A stretch of 64,000 nt of DNA from Sclerurus mexicanus (GCA_013396755.1 VWZF01005256.1:335275-399274), one strand, 5' to 3'. Positions 9,581-20,997 are shown, counted from the first letter of the stretch. The notes: generated by a model not told the origin, from the letters alone. Translations and numbers: made by a program.

Positions 9581-12305
9581 GAATTGGTCTGAAGTAGAGT
9601 TCCACCATGTGCTGGATTGATCCCAGACTTCACAGCCAGGCTGGTACAGGTCTCCACCAGCACCTGCTGCACAAAGCCAGGATTCTGTGGACAGACAGCA
9701 CCAGAAAATGGCAATTCTTTCCACAAGTGGGGTACCAGCCCACCCATCCTCCTGGGGGCTCAAAGCACCGGCCTGCCTGTGCTTTGGATGGATGACTTGC
9801 CCCTGGAGCAGGTGTGGACAGGTGGGCTGCTTTGGGAACACATTCAGGATCTCTTCTCTCCATCTGGTGCACCCCAGGTGTGTCTGTCCATGTGCAGCCT
9901 AGAGGTTTATGGGAGTAGAAAGGTACCAACACCTGCACTGGTGGTTGGAGATACTCTGGGAGCTGCTACATTGAGTGGCTGTTTCTCCAAGGCATCATTG
10001 CTTTTGTGGCAGATATTGCACAGACATCCTTTGCACTGAAGACCTCCAAGATGCTCCTACTCCCGCAAACTGGCTGGTGCCCAGACTCCCTCCCAGAGTG
10101 GAAGTCTGAGGGAAATCTGGACCTAACTCTCTCCAAAATCCCAGGTATATTTTGTACCTCAGCCTGCCCTTTCTGAGCAACCCCTCCAGCAAGCAGTGAC
10201 ATCTCCAGTGTGTTTAAGCTGCCACCAAGAGCAGCTCAGCCCCCTGGTTGAAGGCGCCAGTCTGCCATCCTCAGCTGGGAGGAACTTGCAGAGAAAAACA
10301 GGATCTTGCAAAGTCTCTTCTGGGAACCAGGAAGAGGCCTCAAATCCATGAGACTCACCACCTAATGGATGTGGAACGGGGTGACAGTTGATGTCAAACA
10401 GCACTTGGCAAAACAGCTCAGAGGGTTAAATTTGCACTTACTGACTACCAGCAGTTTGCCAAGTGCACAAGTTCTGATCCAGGTTCACACACATGTGCAG
10501 GTGTGGTGAGAGCATCTCACGTGCACAAGGGCACTGAGAACAGCCAAAAATTCCTTGTTTGATCAACCCACAGCCTCAGCTTGTGACCTGGAAGAAAACA
10601 GCTTTTTCCTCCCTCTTTCTCCCTGGAGGTCAAGGAGTCAGCCACCCTCCACTAAGAGAGAAGAGCAGCATCTCAGAGGAATTAGGCAGCCACATCCTTT
10701 TCTCCTCCTGGAGGTACCCAGATGTGCTTCCTGGCACATTCCCAGACTGTGCCAGCCCCTCCAGCTGGCACCACAACTGCTTTGGGTCTCACACAGCCTC
10801 ACCTGACAGTGATGGTTCAGCCTGACCACTTCTCCTGGATATAATACCAAATCCATTTAAGAGAGATTTCTTGGTGGGGGAGGCTTTATGATCCCAAGGC
10901 CAGGATCTGATGCTCCTCTCCTGCTTTTGTCACCCAATCTGTGTCAGCAGAGCAATTCCTTCCCCTCTGGGAAGGGCAGCAAAGGCATTGTACATGCAGA
11001 GCAGAGCTGGCAGAAGGCTTCGGTGGCTGCCCCCACCTGTGAAAATTGCAGTAAAATATTTACGGCCAAACCCTAGGAATACACATAGCTGGAAATGAGG
11101 AGTCTAAAAATAAACCAGCCAGGGGAAAAAGGAGAGAGGTACAGGCTTCCTTCGGAGGCAATCAGAGAGAAAATTGAAGTAGTGTAACTGCCTCTAAATA
11201 TAGAACACAATTATGGGAATCAAGGGGCACGTTTAACAAGAAATCACCACCAAAAGAAAATCCTAAGGCTGCCATGGCTCAGAGCTAGTGGTGTTTCAGC
11301 AGATGCAGAGCATCACAGAGCCCTGCAAACCACGGAGTAGGGAAACATCCCCCTGTGCAGGGCAAACCCACAGCTCCTTTCTGAGGGACCCAGAGGGCAG
11401 AGAGAGGCAGGGATGCCTGGTGTGGGTGAGTTGCACTAAGCACACCCTGAGGTTTGGCCACAGGGTTGCTCTTCACCCCAGGGTTGCTCTGCACCCCAGC
11501 CCAGAGCTCAGCAGCAAGAGACCCAAGAGCTGCACCTTCCTGTAACGCAGATGCTGCTGTACCAGCCTTGGGGGGACTTCTCCATGAACAGAGCTCACAA
11601 CCTCACAGATCCTGAAGAGAGCCCGGCAGGGAGATGGGGCTGCTTTGGGAACCCAAAGCCTTCCCATCTCTCTTTTCTATTTGTCTGTTTTCCCCAGGGA
11701 TCAGCCCTGGTGATCTCCCCTGTGTCCCTTCCAAGGGGTGAGGTGCTCTCTGTCCATTCCTGTCCATCTCACTTTGCTCCTGGAGCCACTGGAGGAGATA
11801 AGATGGGAGATCAAAGGCAATGGGGAATTGCAGCTTGTCCCAAGAGTAATGGGAGAGCTGCACTGTACTGCTGCCTTCATCCAGCAAGGCTTGGGGCTGC
11901 ACAGAAGTGGGACATGATGTGTCCAAGGGACACATGGAAAATGTCACCCAAATTCGGACTTGACCCTACCACCTTTATCCCCACTGCTAGACATCCAAGA
12001 CCTGCTTGGGTGACATGGGCCCCATGCCAGGAGGGCAGGGTCCTTCAGCCTTTAACCTTCTGGGAAATCAGTGGTGAGATGCTTTATTGAAGGTGAATAT
12101 TGAGCCCGCTGGTCTGCCTGGAGTCCCCACAGCACATGTGATGAGTGTTAGGGGTGGCCTGTGACCCAGCAGGGTTAGCTCCAAGGCAATGGTCTTCCTG
12201 GGGGGTTTGGAGCAGAAGAATCCCAGGCGGTGAGTGTGCTTAGCTGAGCCTTCAGCATAGGCAGCACTGTGAGGGCTGGGGGCTTCTCTCATGGCTCTGT
12301 GCATT
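9581..12305. other. PSD2-NRG2 intergenic region
   Basis: Between the two convergent 3' ends I see no exon-like sequence, RNA gene or recognisable repeat. There is one small 18-bp tandem duplication at 11462-11497 (unit AGGGTTGCTCTTCACCCC, second copy with one change). Confidence 0.6.
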
Positions 12306-12415
12306 CATAGAATCACAGAATGGTTTGGGTTGGAAAGAACCTTAAAGATCATCTTGTTCCAACCAGGTCATCTAGTTCAAACCGAGGTCATTTAGTTCCA
12401 ACCTATCCATTCTGA
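12306..12415 (-). repeat. CR1 LINE 3' tail fragment, reverse orientation
   Basis: TCATAGAATCACAGAATGGT followed by TTGGGTTGGAAAGAACCTTA and AAGATCATCTTGTTCCAACC is the reverse complement of the CR1 3' end. The TCATCTAGTTC block is then repeated imperfectly, suggesting small internal duplication. Confidence 0.9.
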
Positions 12416-12789
12416 TGGGGTTGTCTCAGACCTGTTTTGTGGGTGGTCAGGTGTTGCATGGCAGCACAGCACTGGTGGGGTTGGACCCAACACATCTCTG
12501 CTCTGCTGAAAAAATCACTGAAATAGGTGCCACTTTTTATAGCACATGCCACACATCTTGGGCTCTCTTGGCACAATTACAAACTTTCACATTGGAGTGA
12601 TGGGCAATCTCCTGGTATACAACTGGAGAAGGAATGGGATCCACACAGGAGATTGTGGGTGACATTCACTCGCCTCAGTGAGTCTTCACTCCTGAACCCT
12701 GCAGTAATGGTCAAATTTCCATGCCAGGTAGAAAAACACCCACCTCTGGGCCTCTGTGGGCATAAAGATCTTTACTGAACCAGAGCAAC

Positions 12790-13165
12790 ATTCATGTGAG
12801 GAAAGGATGAGGGAGCTGGGACTGTTCAGCCTGGAGAAGGCTCAGGGGGTCCTTATCCATGTGTATAAATACCTGATGGAAGGCAGTGAAAAAGAGGGAG
12901 CTCATCAGTGTCCAGTGACAGGACAAGAGGCAATGGGCAGAAAATAAAAAAAAGAGTAAATGCAGGCTGAATGCAAGAAGACACTTTTTTGCTTTGAGGG
13001 GAACCGAGCAGTGACAGCTTACCCAAAGAAGTTGTGGTGTTACCATCCCTGGAGATACTCAAACCCTGACTGGGCAAAGACCTGGGCAACTGGCTATGGG
13101 TGAGCTTGTGGAGCAGGGAATTTGGAAGAAATATCTTCCAGCCTCAACCAGCCTGTGATTTTCTG
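12790..13165 (+). repeat. CR1 LINE 3' fragment
   Basis: The CR1 landmarks GAGGGAGCTGGGACTGTTCA, GCCTGGAGAAGGCTCAGGG, CAGTGACAGGACAAGAGGCAATGG and CATCCCTGGAGATACTCAAA occur in order and end in a diverged CCAGCCTGTGATTTTCTGG tail. It ends about 80 bp before the most distal candidate polyadenylation site of NRG2 and probably marks the gene boundary. Confidence 0.9.
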
Positions 13166-13243
13166 GATGGTACCTGTTACAGCTCCCCATTCACCCCTCA
13201 AAGGGCCTGAGATGAATGCAGCCCACAGCTTGTTATTTCTTAT

Positions 13244-13249
13244 TTTATT
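13244..13249 (-). terminator. NRG2: Distal candidate NRG2 polyadenylation signal
   Basis: TTTATT on the + strand, AATAAA on the NRG2 sense strand, in an AT-rich context just before the CR1 element. Proximal alternatives lie at 14964-14969, 14919-14924 and 14751-14756; which is used cannot be decided here. Confidence 0.4.
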
Positions 13250-13419
13250 TATAATATAAAAAATGTTCAAGTGTTAAACAGTCGAGAGTTCTGACATTCA
13301 GACAATCCAGAGCAAACTTTGACAATCATCTTATGACAAATTAGCAGAGTTTCCTATCTGACCCCATCATGGGTGAGGAATAGAGGGTTTAGTTACTTTA
13401 TTGCTAAAAGTTAAATGAA

Positions 13420-13446
13420 ATAATACACTGTCAATTGTTGTATTAT
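13420..13446 (-). other. Small hairpin in distal NRG2 3' region
   Basis: ATAATACA (13420-13427) is the exact reverse complement of TGTATTAT (13439-13446), giving an 8-bp AT-rich stem with an 11-base loop. Short stems like this also occur by chance. Confidence 0.4.
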
Positions 13447-14293
13447 CTTCTCAGTCACAGCTTCACCATGCATCCAATCTACAGTATCTGAAATGCAAAG
13501 GACATGCAGAAGTAAAAATATAAAAAGAAAAAAGTCAGGCTACAATGTAAACAGGTTTGCTGCAGAGAACTGAAGAGAGAGGGGCACTTCCACGGGGGAT
13601 GCTCTGCCGCCTGGACACGCAGGACTGTCTCTTTGCGCCACAGAGCCGATGGCCAGAGCTGCTCCAAGTTTGGAAACGCGACGTCCATCGCCGATGGCAG
13701 GACGTGACGGTGACAACTTTCTTTGCAATACATGGCACGGTGGTACAGAGGAATCCTCTCACTGGGCGGCCCCACACAGGGCCCTTCCCAGCCAAGGCAG
13801 GGGCGACAAGCAAGGCCAAAAGTGCCCGGGGTCCTGCCAAGCCCTGGAGCAGCACGGCCGGCGACTGCCTGGCACCGCCTCCAGGGTTGGGACCACCGTC
13901 TGGGTGTCCTCCCGGCACCACCAGCCAGGGATGCCACGCAGGATGTCACACGGGACATCACAGCCCCTGCAGCCCTACGGCACCACGGCACACGGTGCCA
14001 TGACCAACGCTGCACCGTGGCTACACCGCTCAGCCAAGGGGATGCCGTGGCCAGCACGGCACCGGCACGGCAGCGCAGCCACGGGCACCGGGTCTGGACA
14101 GAGCCCACCTCTCTGGGACCACCACGCAGAGCCTGCCCAGGCTGGATTCAGCGGCTCGGATTCAGCGGTACCTGACAGGGTGTGATCCGCCACAGTCATA
14201 CGGGTGTCTGCCTTGCCTGACTAACAAACCTCCGCCAACTCAACTCCAGACCCGCAGGTGAGATGGCCAAAGGTCGGGAGATTCATTGTAAGG

Positions 14294-14319
14294 GCTGCTG
14301 CTGCTGCTGCTGCTGCTGC
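14294..14319 (-). repeat. CAG/CTG trinucleotide repeat (8 units)
   Basis: (GCT)8 plus GC on the + strand, that is CAG repeats on the NRG2 sense strand, uninterrupted. It lies about 760 bp after the NRG2 stop, in the probable 3'UTR. Confidence 0.97.
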
Positions 14320-14770
14320 ACGATTTCATTTTGTCTTCTTACCTGTGTGCCAAAAGAAACGTTATTTCTGCATTTCAGCACGCTGCTCTTGGGTTTCTTT
14401 TTCTCCTGATTTATGCAAAAATACAGGCATTTTACAGGGCAAGACAGATCCCCGTTAGACATGATAATGGAAATGCTCCCACTCATGTCCTTAATGTGTA
14501 TTTAAACAATGCTTTAAAGAATAAGATCATTAATAGCAGGGTATGGGGCAAAGTGGCGAGGCTGTTTTCATCAAACAGAAGAGCGCCCTTGTGACAAGTT
14601 GTCTCCCAAACAAAAAACTATGATCTTAAAAATGCTACTGAAACAGAATCCTCGGCATGAATCCCAGCACTAGCATACAGCAAAAGGCACCACGATAGTT
14701 TTGTTTTCTATTTTTAAGTAGTCAAAAATTGGCCCACTTTTCTTTTTTACTTTATTGTTTGTTTTCTTGT

Positions 14771-14812
14771 CTTCTTTTTTTTTCTTTTTTTTTTTTCATA
14801 TTTTTTTTTTTC
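14771..14812. repeat. Poly-T tract
   Basis: T runs of 6-12 interrupted by single C or CATA; poly-A on the NRG2 sense strand. Low complexity. Confidence 0.95.
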
Positions 14813-14966
14813 TCGGAAGCTGTAAATCAAGACATTACATATAAATAGAGATTCCCTATAAAAAAGTCATTGTCGTTAGCTATTATAAGACAACTTTGCT
14901 AAAATGAAAATAAAACATTTTATTTGTTATATTCCCCCCCTTCTTTTATATAAAATAAAAATATTT

Positions 14967-15000
14967 ATTTGTTTGTTTGTTTGTTTGTTTTGTTTTGTTT
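14967..15000. repeat. (GTTT)n / (GTTTT)n microsatellite
   Basis: Several GTTT units followed by GTTTT units, about 80 bp after the NRG2 stop codon; AAAC repeats on the sense strand. Confidence 0.95.
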
Positions 15001-15079
15001 CATTCCGTTTTGCCTCGGCCCCCTTTCCTCGGCCTCCTCCATGTGGTTAAGTGTGCGGGCGCACGAGTCTGGGAGGCGC

Positions 15080-15737
15080 CTAGAGAGGCTCGGGGTCCGC
15101 TTTGGGCGCCACGTGTGCCAGGCTGCCGCGCCCGCTCTCCCCGTGGGCGCTGTGTCTGCTGCAGGAATAGTGAGTCCGGCTGTCGCCCGGCCGGTGCAGC
15201 GGCGGCGACTCCGTGTGCGCCGCCTCATTGTTCTGAGTGCTTAGGAACGGGGTGCTCTCGGCCACCAGCTCCTCGTCAGACTCGCTGTAAGAGGCGCTGC
15301 TCAAGGAGAAGGAGTCCCGGACGGCTCTGGCTCTGTGAGGGATGTGCCCGTTCAGTTTGGATTTTTTCCACCGCCTGTTGCTGCTGGCTGTTTTCTTTGG
15401 CTGCTCTAGCGCTGTGACGTACTCCTGCGTCGTCTCGTACTCGTCGTCCTCTGTGATGCGGAAGGGGCTGGAGGGAAGGCTCCCCATGCTGTCGTTTAGG
15501 TAGGTCTTCCTTTGGTAGTAGCTGTCGTACCTCTGCGTGTCCTGGATTGGGAGCTGGTACCGCCGCAGGAGGGGCTGCTGTTCCTCCACGCGGAAACTGA
15601 TGGGAGCCGCCGGCGGCAGGGACACGGCGTGCGCCGAGTTGGGGGAGGTGATCTCGAAGGTGGGCACCTGCGTGGTCATCGAGCAGTGGAAGTCAACGGG
15701 CGACAGGCGTGCTGGTGTGGTCAGGGCCGACACGTAC
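15080..15737 (-). CDS. NRG2: NRG2 terminal exon: C-terminal cytoplasmic domain
   Basis: 658 bp encoding the last 219 residues and a TAG stop. The acceptor is TTTTTTCAG; one base completes an Arg codon, then YVSALTTPARLSPVDFH, the neuregulin cytoplasmic signature. The conserved blocks QVPTFEITSPNSAHAVSLPP, EEQQPLLRRY, RYDSYYQ, FRITEDDEYETTQEYV, KLNGHIPHRARAVRDS and ESDEELVAESTPFL follow. As I recall human NRG2, these blocks match it better than NRG1, while the human protein carries long Pro/Gly/Ala-rich insertions between them that are absent here. Family role: the intracellular tail of the transmembrane precursor, involved in processing and back-signalling. The exon is GC-rich compared with its neighbours. 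Confidence 0.96.
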
Positions 15738-17120
15738 CTGAAAAAACAACACCTCTGTTTGGACACGCGGAACAACCCCGAAAACCGCCAGATGCGCCCG
15801 CACTTTGCCGAACACCTGGGCCAGAGACCCATGAGTGCACCTGCTGCTGGAGCTCCACAACTCGTGAGGAACCAGGTGGGGGGACCTTGCACAGCTGTGC
15901 CAGGGCAGGGTGAGCTGCTGGCTTTGGTGGGCACCCTGTGCCGTGCATGCCCAGACTGCCCCTCCAGAGGAACTCAGTGTGCAGTTCCCACCCTGCTTCA
16001 CTGCAAACGCTGCAGCATCAACCAGCAGGCTGAGTCAAGGCTTCGCTGCCTGCCTTCTGTTCCCTCTGGAGCTGCCAGGCTTCTCTCCAAGGAAGATCCC
16101 CAAAATTCCCTCCCCCTGCTCAGGCCACAGATGGGGAAAGCCTGGGCATTACTTACTCTGACTTAGCAAAAATCTTATGTCTCAAAAATGAATCTACCAC
16201 TTTCCTCTACTTTAGTGACAACATCAGTGTGGCCATTCATGTCTCCTCTAGCTCCTCTCCAGACAGCCGTTCCTTTTGGCATCATCTCTTAAAAAGGACC
16301 AGATCTTGTTTCCTCTCAATAGTCCCAGTGGTGTCTCTGCCCAGTTCCATCTGGTCAGACCCTCTAGCTTATCCAGCACCCTTTTACCCATGTGTTTTGT
16401 GAAGTGTGAGGTCTCTGTACGAGCTGTGTCAGTCTGAATGGACCAGGGACAGGAATGACAGGGCAGGAGATGCTGCCTTTGTCCTCTGCCCCATGGACAA
16501 GCCCCACTGCCCTGAAGGGTAACTGCCCAGAAGTGACGGTGTGACCACCCAGTGTCACCCATGGCTACCTGCAAAGGGCTGGAGCAAGTGTGGAGATGTG
16601 CTTCTGCACCACGAGGAACCAAACCACAGAGAGGCCACCTCTGTTACTGCTGATGATGGTGTCTCAGCTTGCAGTTGTGCTCCTTGGAAGGCTGGGTCAC
16701 ACCTAGTCCTATCCCAAAGACTGCTCACCAGGGCAGCCAGGACACAATGCTGAGGACACAAATCTTTTCCCCATGTACCTGAGTACCAGACCCCGCTTGA
16801 GCTGCCAGCCCATCAAGCTGTCCGGGGTGCACTCTCAGCCAGCTTTTCTTTACAAGCTGCTGACTGCAGCCAGGTATTTTATGCTCCTGTCATCCCTGTG
16901 CTCCAAATCTACATTGCCACCAGGTGAGCGGGGTGCAGTGCTGGCCAGAGTGACCTCCTGGGGTAGTGTCTTCCTCTGGCAGGACCAGGGCTGGATTTTC
17001 TCCAGTGCTATCATGGGACTGCTGCTCTAGGGCAGGGAAAGGCAAACATTTTTGTGTTCTGCACAGAAGGCACCGCTCGTCACTGCTGCAACGTGGTGGC
17101 ACCAAGCAGTGGGGTCTGAC
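15738..17120 (-). other. NRG2: NRG2 intron
   Basis: 1383 bp from donor GTCAGA (sense strand) to acceptor TTTTTTCAG. No repeat or additional exon recognised. Confidence 0.9.
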
Positions 17121-17345
17121 CTCTCGCTGTGGGGTGAGTCCCGCAGGGAATCCACCGAGTCCCGGTACTGTGTCGTGGGCCTCCGCGAGTCCTCGATGCA
17201 GAAGGTGGCCCCACGGCGAGCCCGTGCCTCCACGCACGCAGGGCTGTTGCATTTACTGGTTCCCACCGAGGACAGCATTATCCCAGACTGGGAATCTGAA
17301 GTCAGACTCTCCGTTCGCTCCAAGCTCCAGGTGTGGCTTTCATGT
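17121..17345 (-). CDS. NRG2: NRG2 exon: cytoplasmic domain, serine-rich segment
   Basis: 225 bp between acceptor TTTGGTCCACAG and donor GTCAGA. The split Arg codon is completed, then HESHTWSLERTESLTSDSQS, the sequence shared by NRG1 and NRG2 tails. GIMLSSVGTSKCNSPACVEA, ARRGATFCIEDSRRP and DSVDSLRDSPHSER follow. The GTSKCNSPACVEARARR block is the NRG2 form of the conserved neuregulin tail. Enters after two bases of Arg and leaves after two bases of the next Arg. The donor GTCAGA is a weaker match than the others in this gene. Confidence 0.96.
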
Positions 17346-19475
17346 CTGTGGACCAAATCCCATAAAGACAGTGAGCAAGGAATCCCCACCACACTCTTCT
17401 CCAAAGAGCTGCACACAGGCACAGCTCACACTCAGCTCTGCACCTCTGCACTGGTGTCCCCCTTCTCTCTCACTAGGATATGTCTGGCCAGGGATGGCCA
17501 GCTTCCCAACCCTACCTTTGATTTGTCTTTCTTCACTGCTTCTTGGTGATATAATTAAAGGGCAAAGAAAGTGAAGCATTGCATAGCAGGTGTTTATGCC
17601 ACCACTGAATAAATGGCAAGGAGTAGGACGGGACAGCCCCTGGAGGGAGGCCAGGGCAATCCCGCTTTGTGCTTGCAAACCGTTCTGGGTGTGGAGCAAC
17701 ACATTGGCCATGCCAAGGCAAGTCAGCCAAGTTTCTTCAAATGTGCCACCTGCATTGCCAAGTGACAGCCCCTTTGGAATCGCTACCAGAAAGGAGCCAG
17801 GAGAAGCCACTCGAAATTAGCAGAGCGAAGTGTACCAAAGAGAGATCTGGATGTTCAGTTTCCACTGCTTCATAAAAGATTTTGGCAGCAGAACACTTTC
17901 AAGGTGCTAGACAAAAGCTACGATGTGCTGCCTAGACCTTGCTGAGCACTTGAAGCCCACCTGTCCTAGTCTGGGGGGAAAGAGGACATCCCACAAGGAC
18001 TCACCAGGGACACACAGGGCCACCTGCACACCAGTGTCCCACCCACACCACAGCCACCACACTGATATACAACACCTCTGAACTCCCAAGCTGCACCAGA
18101 TCGAGCTGAGCCGGTGAAGGATTTTGGGTGGGGGTTTGCAGAGGAGAGCAGGCCTCATTAAGACTTCCTAAGAACTTCTTAATTATTGATGGCTCCAGGC
18201 ACATGCTCATTTATAACTTCAAACGGTGTCCTCATTAGAGGCACTGATGGAGTAAAATGGAGCCTGATTATGCCAGTAGTTTGCCTGTGGCATGACTTCA
18301 AGAAGCACCTGCTCATTACACTTGACTCAGGAAAATTAGGTGGCAGGTAGCCAGGACCAGAGGCTACACAAGGTAGGTTCCTCCCCACAGCTGCCATGTA
18401 CTAATGCTGCCCTCCAGGCACACCTTTACTCTTCAGGAGCTGCCCAGGGGTGGCCCATGACTTTGCAGTGAGCATGGAAGGCCAGCAAGGTGTGGGTCTG
18501 CAGGCGCAGGAGCCTCTGTGCACTTGGCTCAAGCTTCCACACACCTATCTAGGGTTGGGCTGCAGAGTACAAAGTCAAAAAACCTGGAAAACACTCTGTC
18601 TAGCCTGCAAGCACCGGGGTTTCCCTGGAAAAAGCAGTAATTTCCAGCCCATCAAGTCATTCTTGGCTCCCTCTCTACTTGTTGAAGGTCTAGCCAGAGG
18701 AATCCGGAAGGAATTCACCTGAAAACCCAAGTTCAATATCTGAAGTTGATCTTGAATACCTGTTCAACCCTGATGAAAGCCGGAAACGTGTGGAATCTAT
18801 CTATGAGCTGTAGCTGCAAGAATTCTAGGATTCCTGGATGAATGGAGACAAACCCACCAGGCTAATGAAGTACATGAGCCAGTCACGTACCAAAGGCAAG
18901 GGATCTCCAAGAAAAACACCGTCACTTACTGGAAGAAGCACAAGAGCTGTGTAAGAGGAAGAACTGGAGCATCCGAACTCAAAACAGCATAGGACTTTCT
19001 TTAGAGCATTTGAAGGACTTTTCTGAACGTAATAAAAGTAGGGAAGTCCATCTGCAATTTAAATGGTCTCAAAACCCATGAGAAGTTCAGTGTCCAAGCC
19101 ATGCAGCTCTTCCCCTCACAGTTATTTTGTCCAGTGTGCTGCAAACACAACTTGCAGAGCCTTTCCTACATGAATCTTCCCATTTGGGTCTGTGCGAAGC
19201 ATGGAAGCACAACTTAATTTCCTCCTGTTTTCCAGCAATGTCAGTGCTACAGGTTCCTGCTGGCACCTTCCTGCAGGTCAAGGATCACACTTTTTCACAC
19301 CTCTCACTACCTAGCTGTGCCTGCAAAGACCTGCAGTGTAGACATGGCCCATATGCCAGCGCAGAGCCCAACATCAAGTGAAAACAGGAAGCGAGGTGAA
19401 AGGAAAACCCTTGAATCTCACAGCATCCTAACACAAACAGCAGGACAAAGTCCATGGAAAAACAGTATACATCAC
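17346..19475 (-). other. NRG2: NRG2 intron
   Basis: 2130 bp. No repeats or exon-like sequence recognised. Confidence 0.9.
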
Positions 19476-19603
19476 CTCTGGCTGGATGTTGGAGTGGCTG
19501 TGGAGCAGTGATGAGACGGGGAGCAGGAGTGACTTCCCGAAAAGGTTGTCTCTGTTTCCCTTCGGATCACGTGCTCAGTGGCAGAAACATTCTTAGAAAT
19601 ATA
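19476..19603 (-). CDS. NRG2: NRG2 exon: cytoplasmic domain, YISKNV segment
   Basis: 128 bp from acceptor CATGTTTTACAG to donor GTGATG. Starts in phase 0 with YISKNVSATEHVIRRETETT and continues FSGSHSCSPSHHCSTATPTS to a split Arg codon. The motif HVIRRETETTFSGSH is shared across neuregulins. Its position after the membrane-proximal exon and before HESHTW is the expected order. The donor GTGATG departs from GTRAGT at positions 4-6, so splicing here may be less efficient. Confidence 0.96.
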
Positions 19604-20873
19604 CTGTAAAACATGAAGAATCACACAGATCAGCCACCACTTCATCAATGCTGCCACAGGAAAATTGAGCTGTTTGGATTATTTATGGTGAAATCAGGTG
19701 AGGACTGAGTGAACCCTAAAGCTCCACAACCCAGGGAAAAAGACAAGGGTGGTTGAAGTTCTTCTCTGCCCTTTCACTTTGAACACTGGAAAAGAGCCAT
19801 GGCATGGGGAAGGGTATGACCAACCAAGGGGTTCCCCATAGAATAGTGGTGCCATGTGTAGCTGCTGAGCAGAGGCACATCCCTGCCCACAGGAGGTTAC
19901 ACCAGCAAAAAGAGAAGGACGTGAAATCTCTCAGAGATTCGAGTCCTGCAGAAACACCAGGTGGGATCCAAATATTTATGCTGAGATATTCCTTCATCTT
20001 AAAACCGGCCCTGCTTCTCACAGGGACACTAAGTTCTCTGTGGGAGGCAGCACTTCAGCTTCGGTGGGCTGCGATTCTTAGAAATTTCCTTTCCCCCTTC
20101 CTTAATGGCTGGGATTCATCCTAGATAAATTTTACCATCCAAAGGGTGACCCAGTAGAGGTTGTAGCTGATTCATTGGGCTCATTTCCTCTTGTTTGGCT
20201 CTGTCTCCCCCTTCCCTTTTTCTGACCCCTTTCCAAGGCCTTAGTCCAGCAAGGCACTTAAGCCCATTGATGTTTAAGTTCTACTGAGTTTATAGAGTTT
20301 GATGGGAATCCCATGTGACTGAAGTCACGAGAATGGCTGAACCACCCTTCTGGATCTGGTCCTGAAGTTCTCAGGGATGTAACACTGACAGCCCATCAGG
20401 ACATCCCACCCTGCCCAGGACACAACTCCTGGCATGGGCAGGTGGGCTAATGGGGTGCTGACCAGGTGACCATGATATGCTTCAGCACAACATGGTCACC
20501 TCGGCAGCTCTGGTCACTGCCCCACTGATCCCATTTGTCATCCCACAAAGTGGGACTTGATGGGATAGCTTAATAAACAGGAAACATCGGGAACATCTCT
20601 TAGTGGAAATCAGGGTCACACTTGATTCATCAAAACAAGCCTGTCCCAAGTGCCCGAATCTCATCCTGTACTTCAAAGTAAAATCATGTTTGCCTTCAGA
20701 TGTTGCTTTTGGAACTGTTTCTATGTGGAATCTCATCTCTTTACTCAAGTTTGTTAGTGTTTTGCTCCCCACACACATGCACACAGGTGTGTAAGCACAC
20801 ACATCCATGTCCAACCCCTGGTGGAAAACAGGCTCTCAGTAGCCTGCAGGGAGATGGAGACAAAGGGTCTTAC
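19604..20873 (-). other. NRG2: NRG2 intron
   Basis: 1270 bp with donor GTAAGA and acceptor TTTTACAG. A CA-rich patch occurs at about 20768-20810. Nothing else recognised. Confidence 0.9.
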
Positions 20874-20997
20874 ATCGGCCATTTGGATTTCCTCAGGATC
20901 CAAACGTGGATGGCTTGGCCCATTCGCAAGGCTCCGGTTCTGATGGGCAGGGCACATGTTCTGCCGTAAATGGTTATGCATTTGTTTTCTTTGTTTC
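20874..20997 (-). CDS. NRG2: NRG2 exon: juxtamembrane cytoplasmic segment
   Basis: 124 bp. One base completes the Lys codon left by the transmembrane exon, then KQRKQMHNHLRQNMCPAHQN and RSLANGPSHPRLDPEEIQMA D. This is the basic stretch just inside the membrane followed by the conserved neuregulin PEEIQM(A/V)D motif. The acceptor TTTTCTTTTCTGTTTTGAAG is strong and the donor is GTAAGA; the exon ends at a codon boundary. The sequence is very close to human NRG2 as I remember it. Confidence 0.97.

Larger units (their letters stand above)
13244..15079 (-). other. NRG2: NRG2 3' untranslated region (probable extent)
   Basis: The stop codon is at 15080-15082, reading leftwards. Downstream, the sense strand shows several AATAAA hexamers: complements at 14964, 14919, 14751, 13397 and 13244. 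Three give a short UTR of 0.1-0.3 kb and the distal ones a UTR of about 1.8 kb. The AT-rich near part, the CAG repeat and the GC-rich block at about 13560-14230 would all be UTR if the distal site is used. The distal end is inferred from the CR1 boundary at 13165, so its extent is uncertain. Confidence 0.5.

Noticed and set aside
13479..14108. 209-codon open frame on the - strand after NRG2
   Set aside because: Composition-driven (Arg/Ala/Trp/Cys from CpG-rich DNA), no recognisable domain, and located in probable NRG2 3'UTR.
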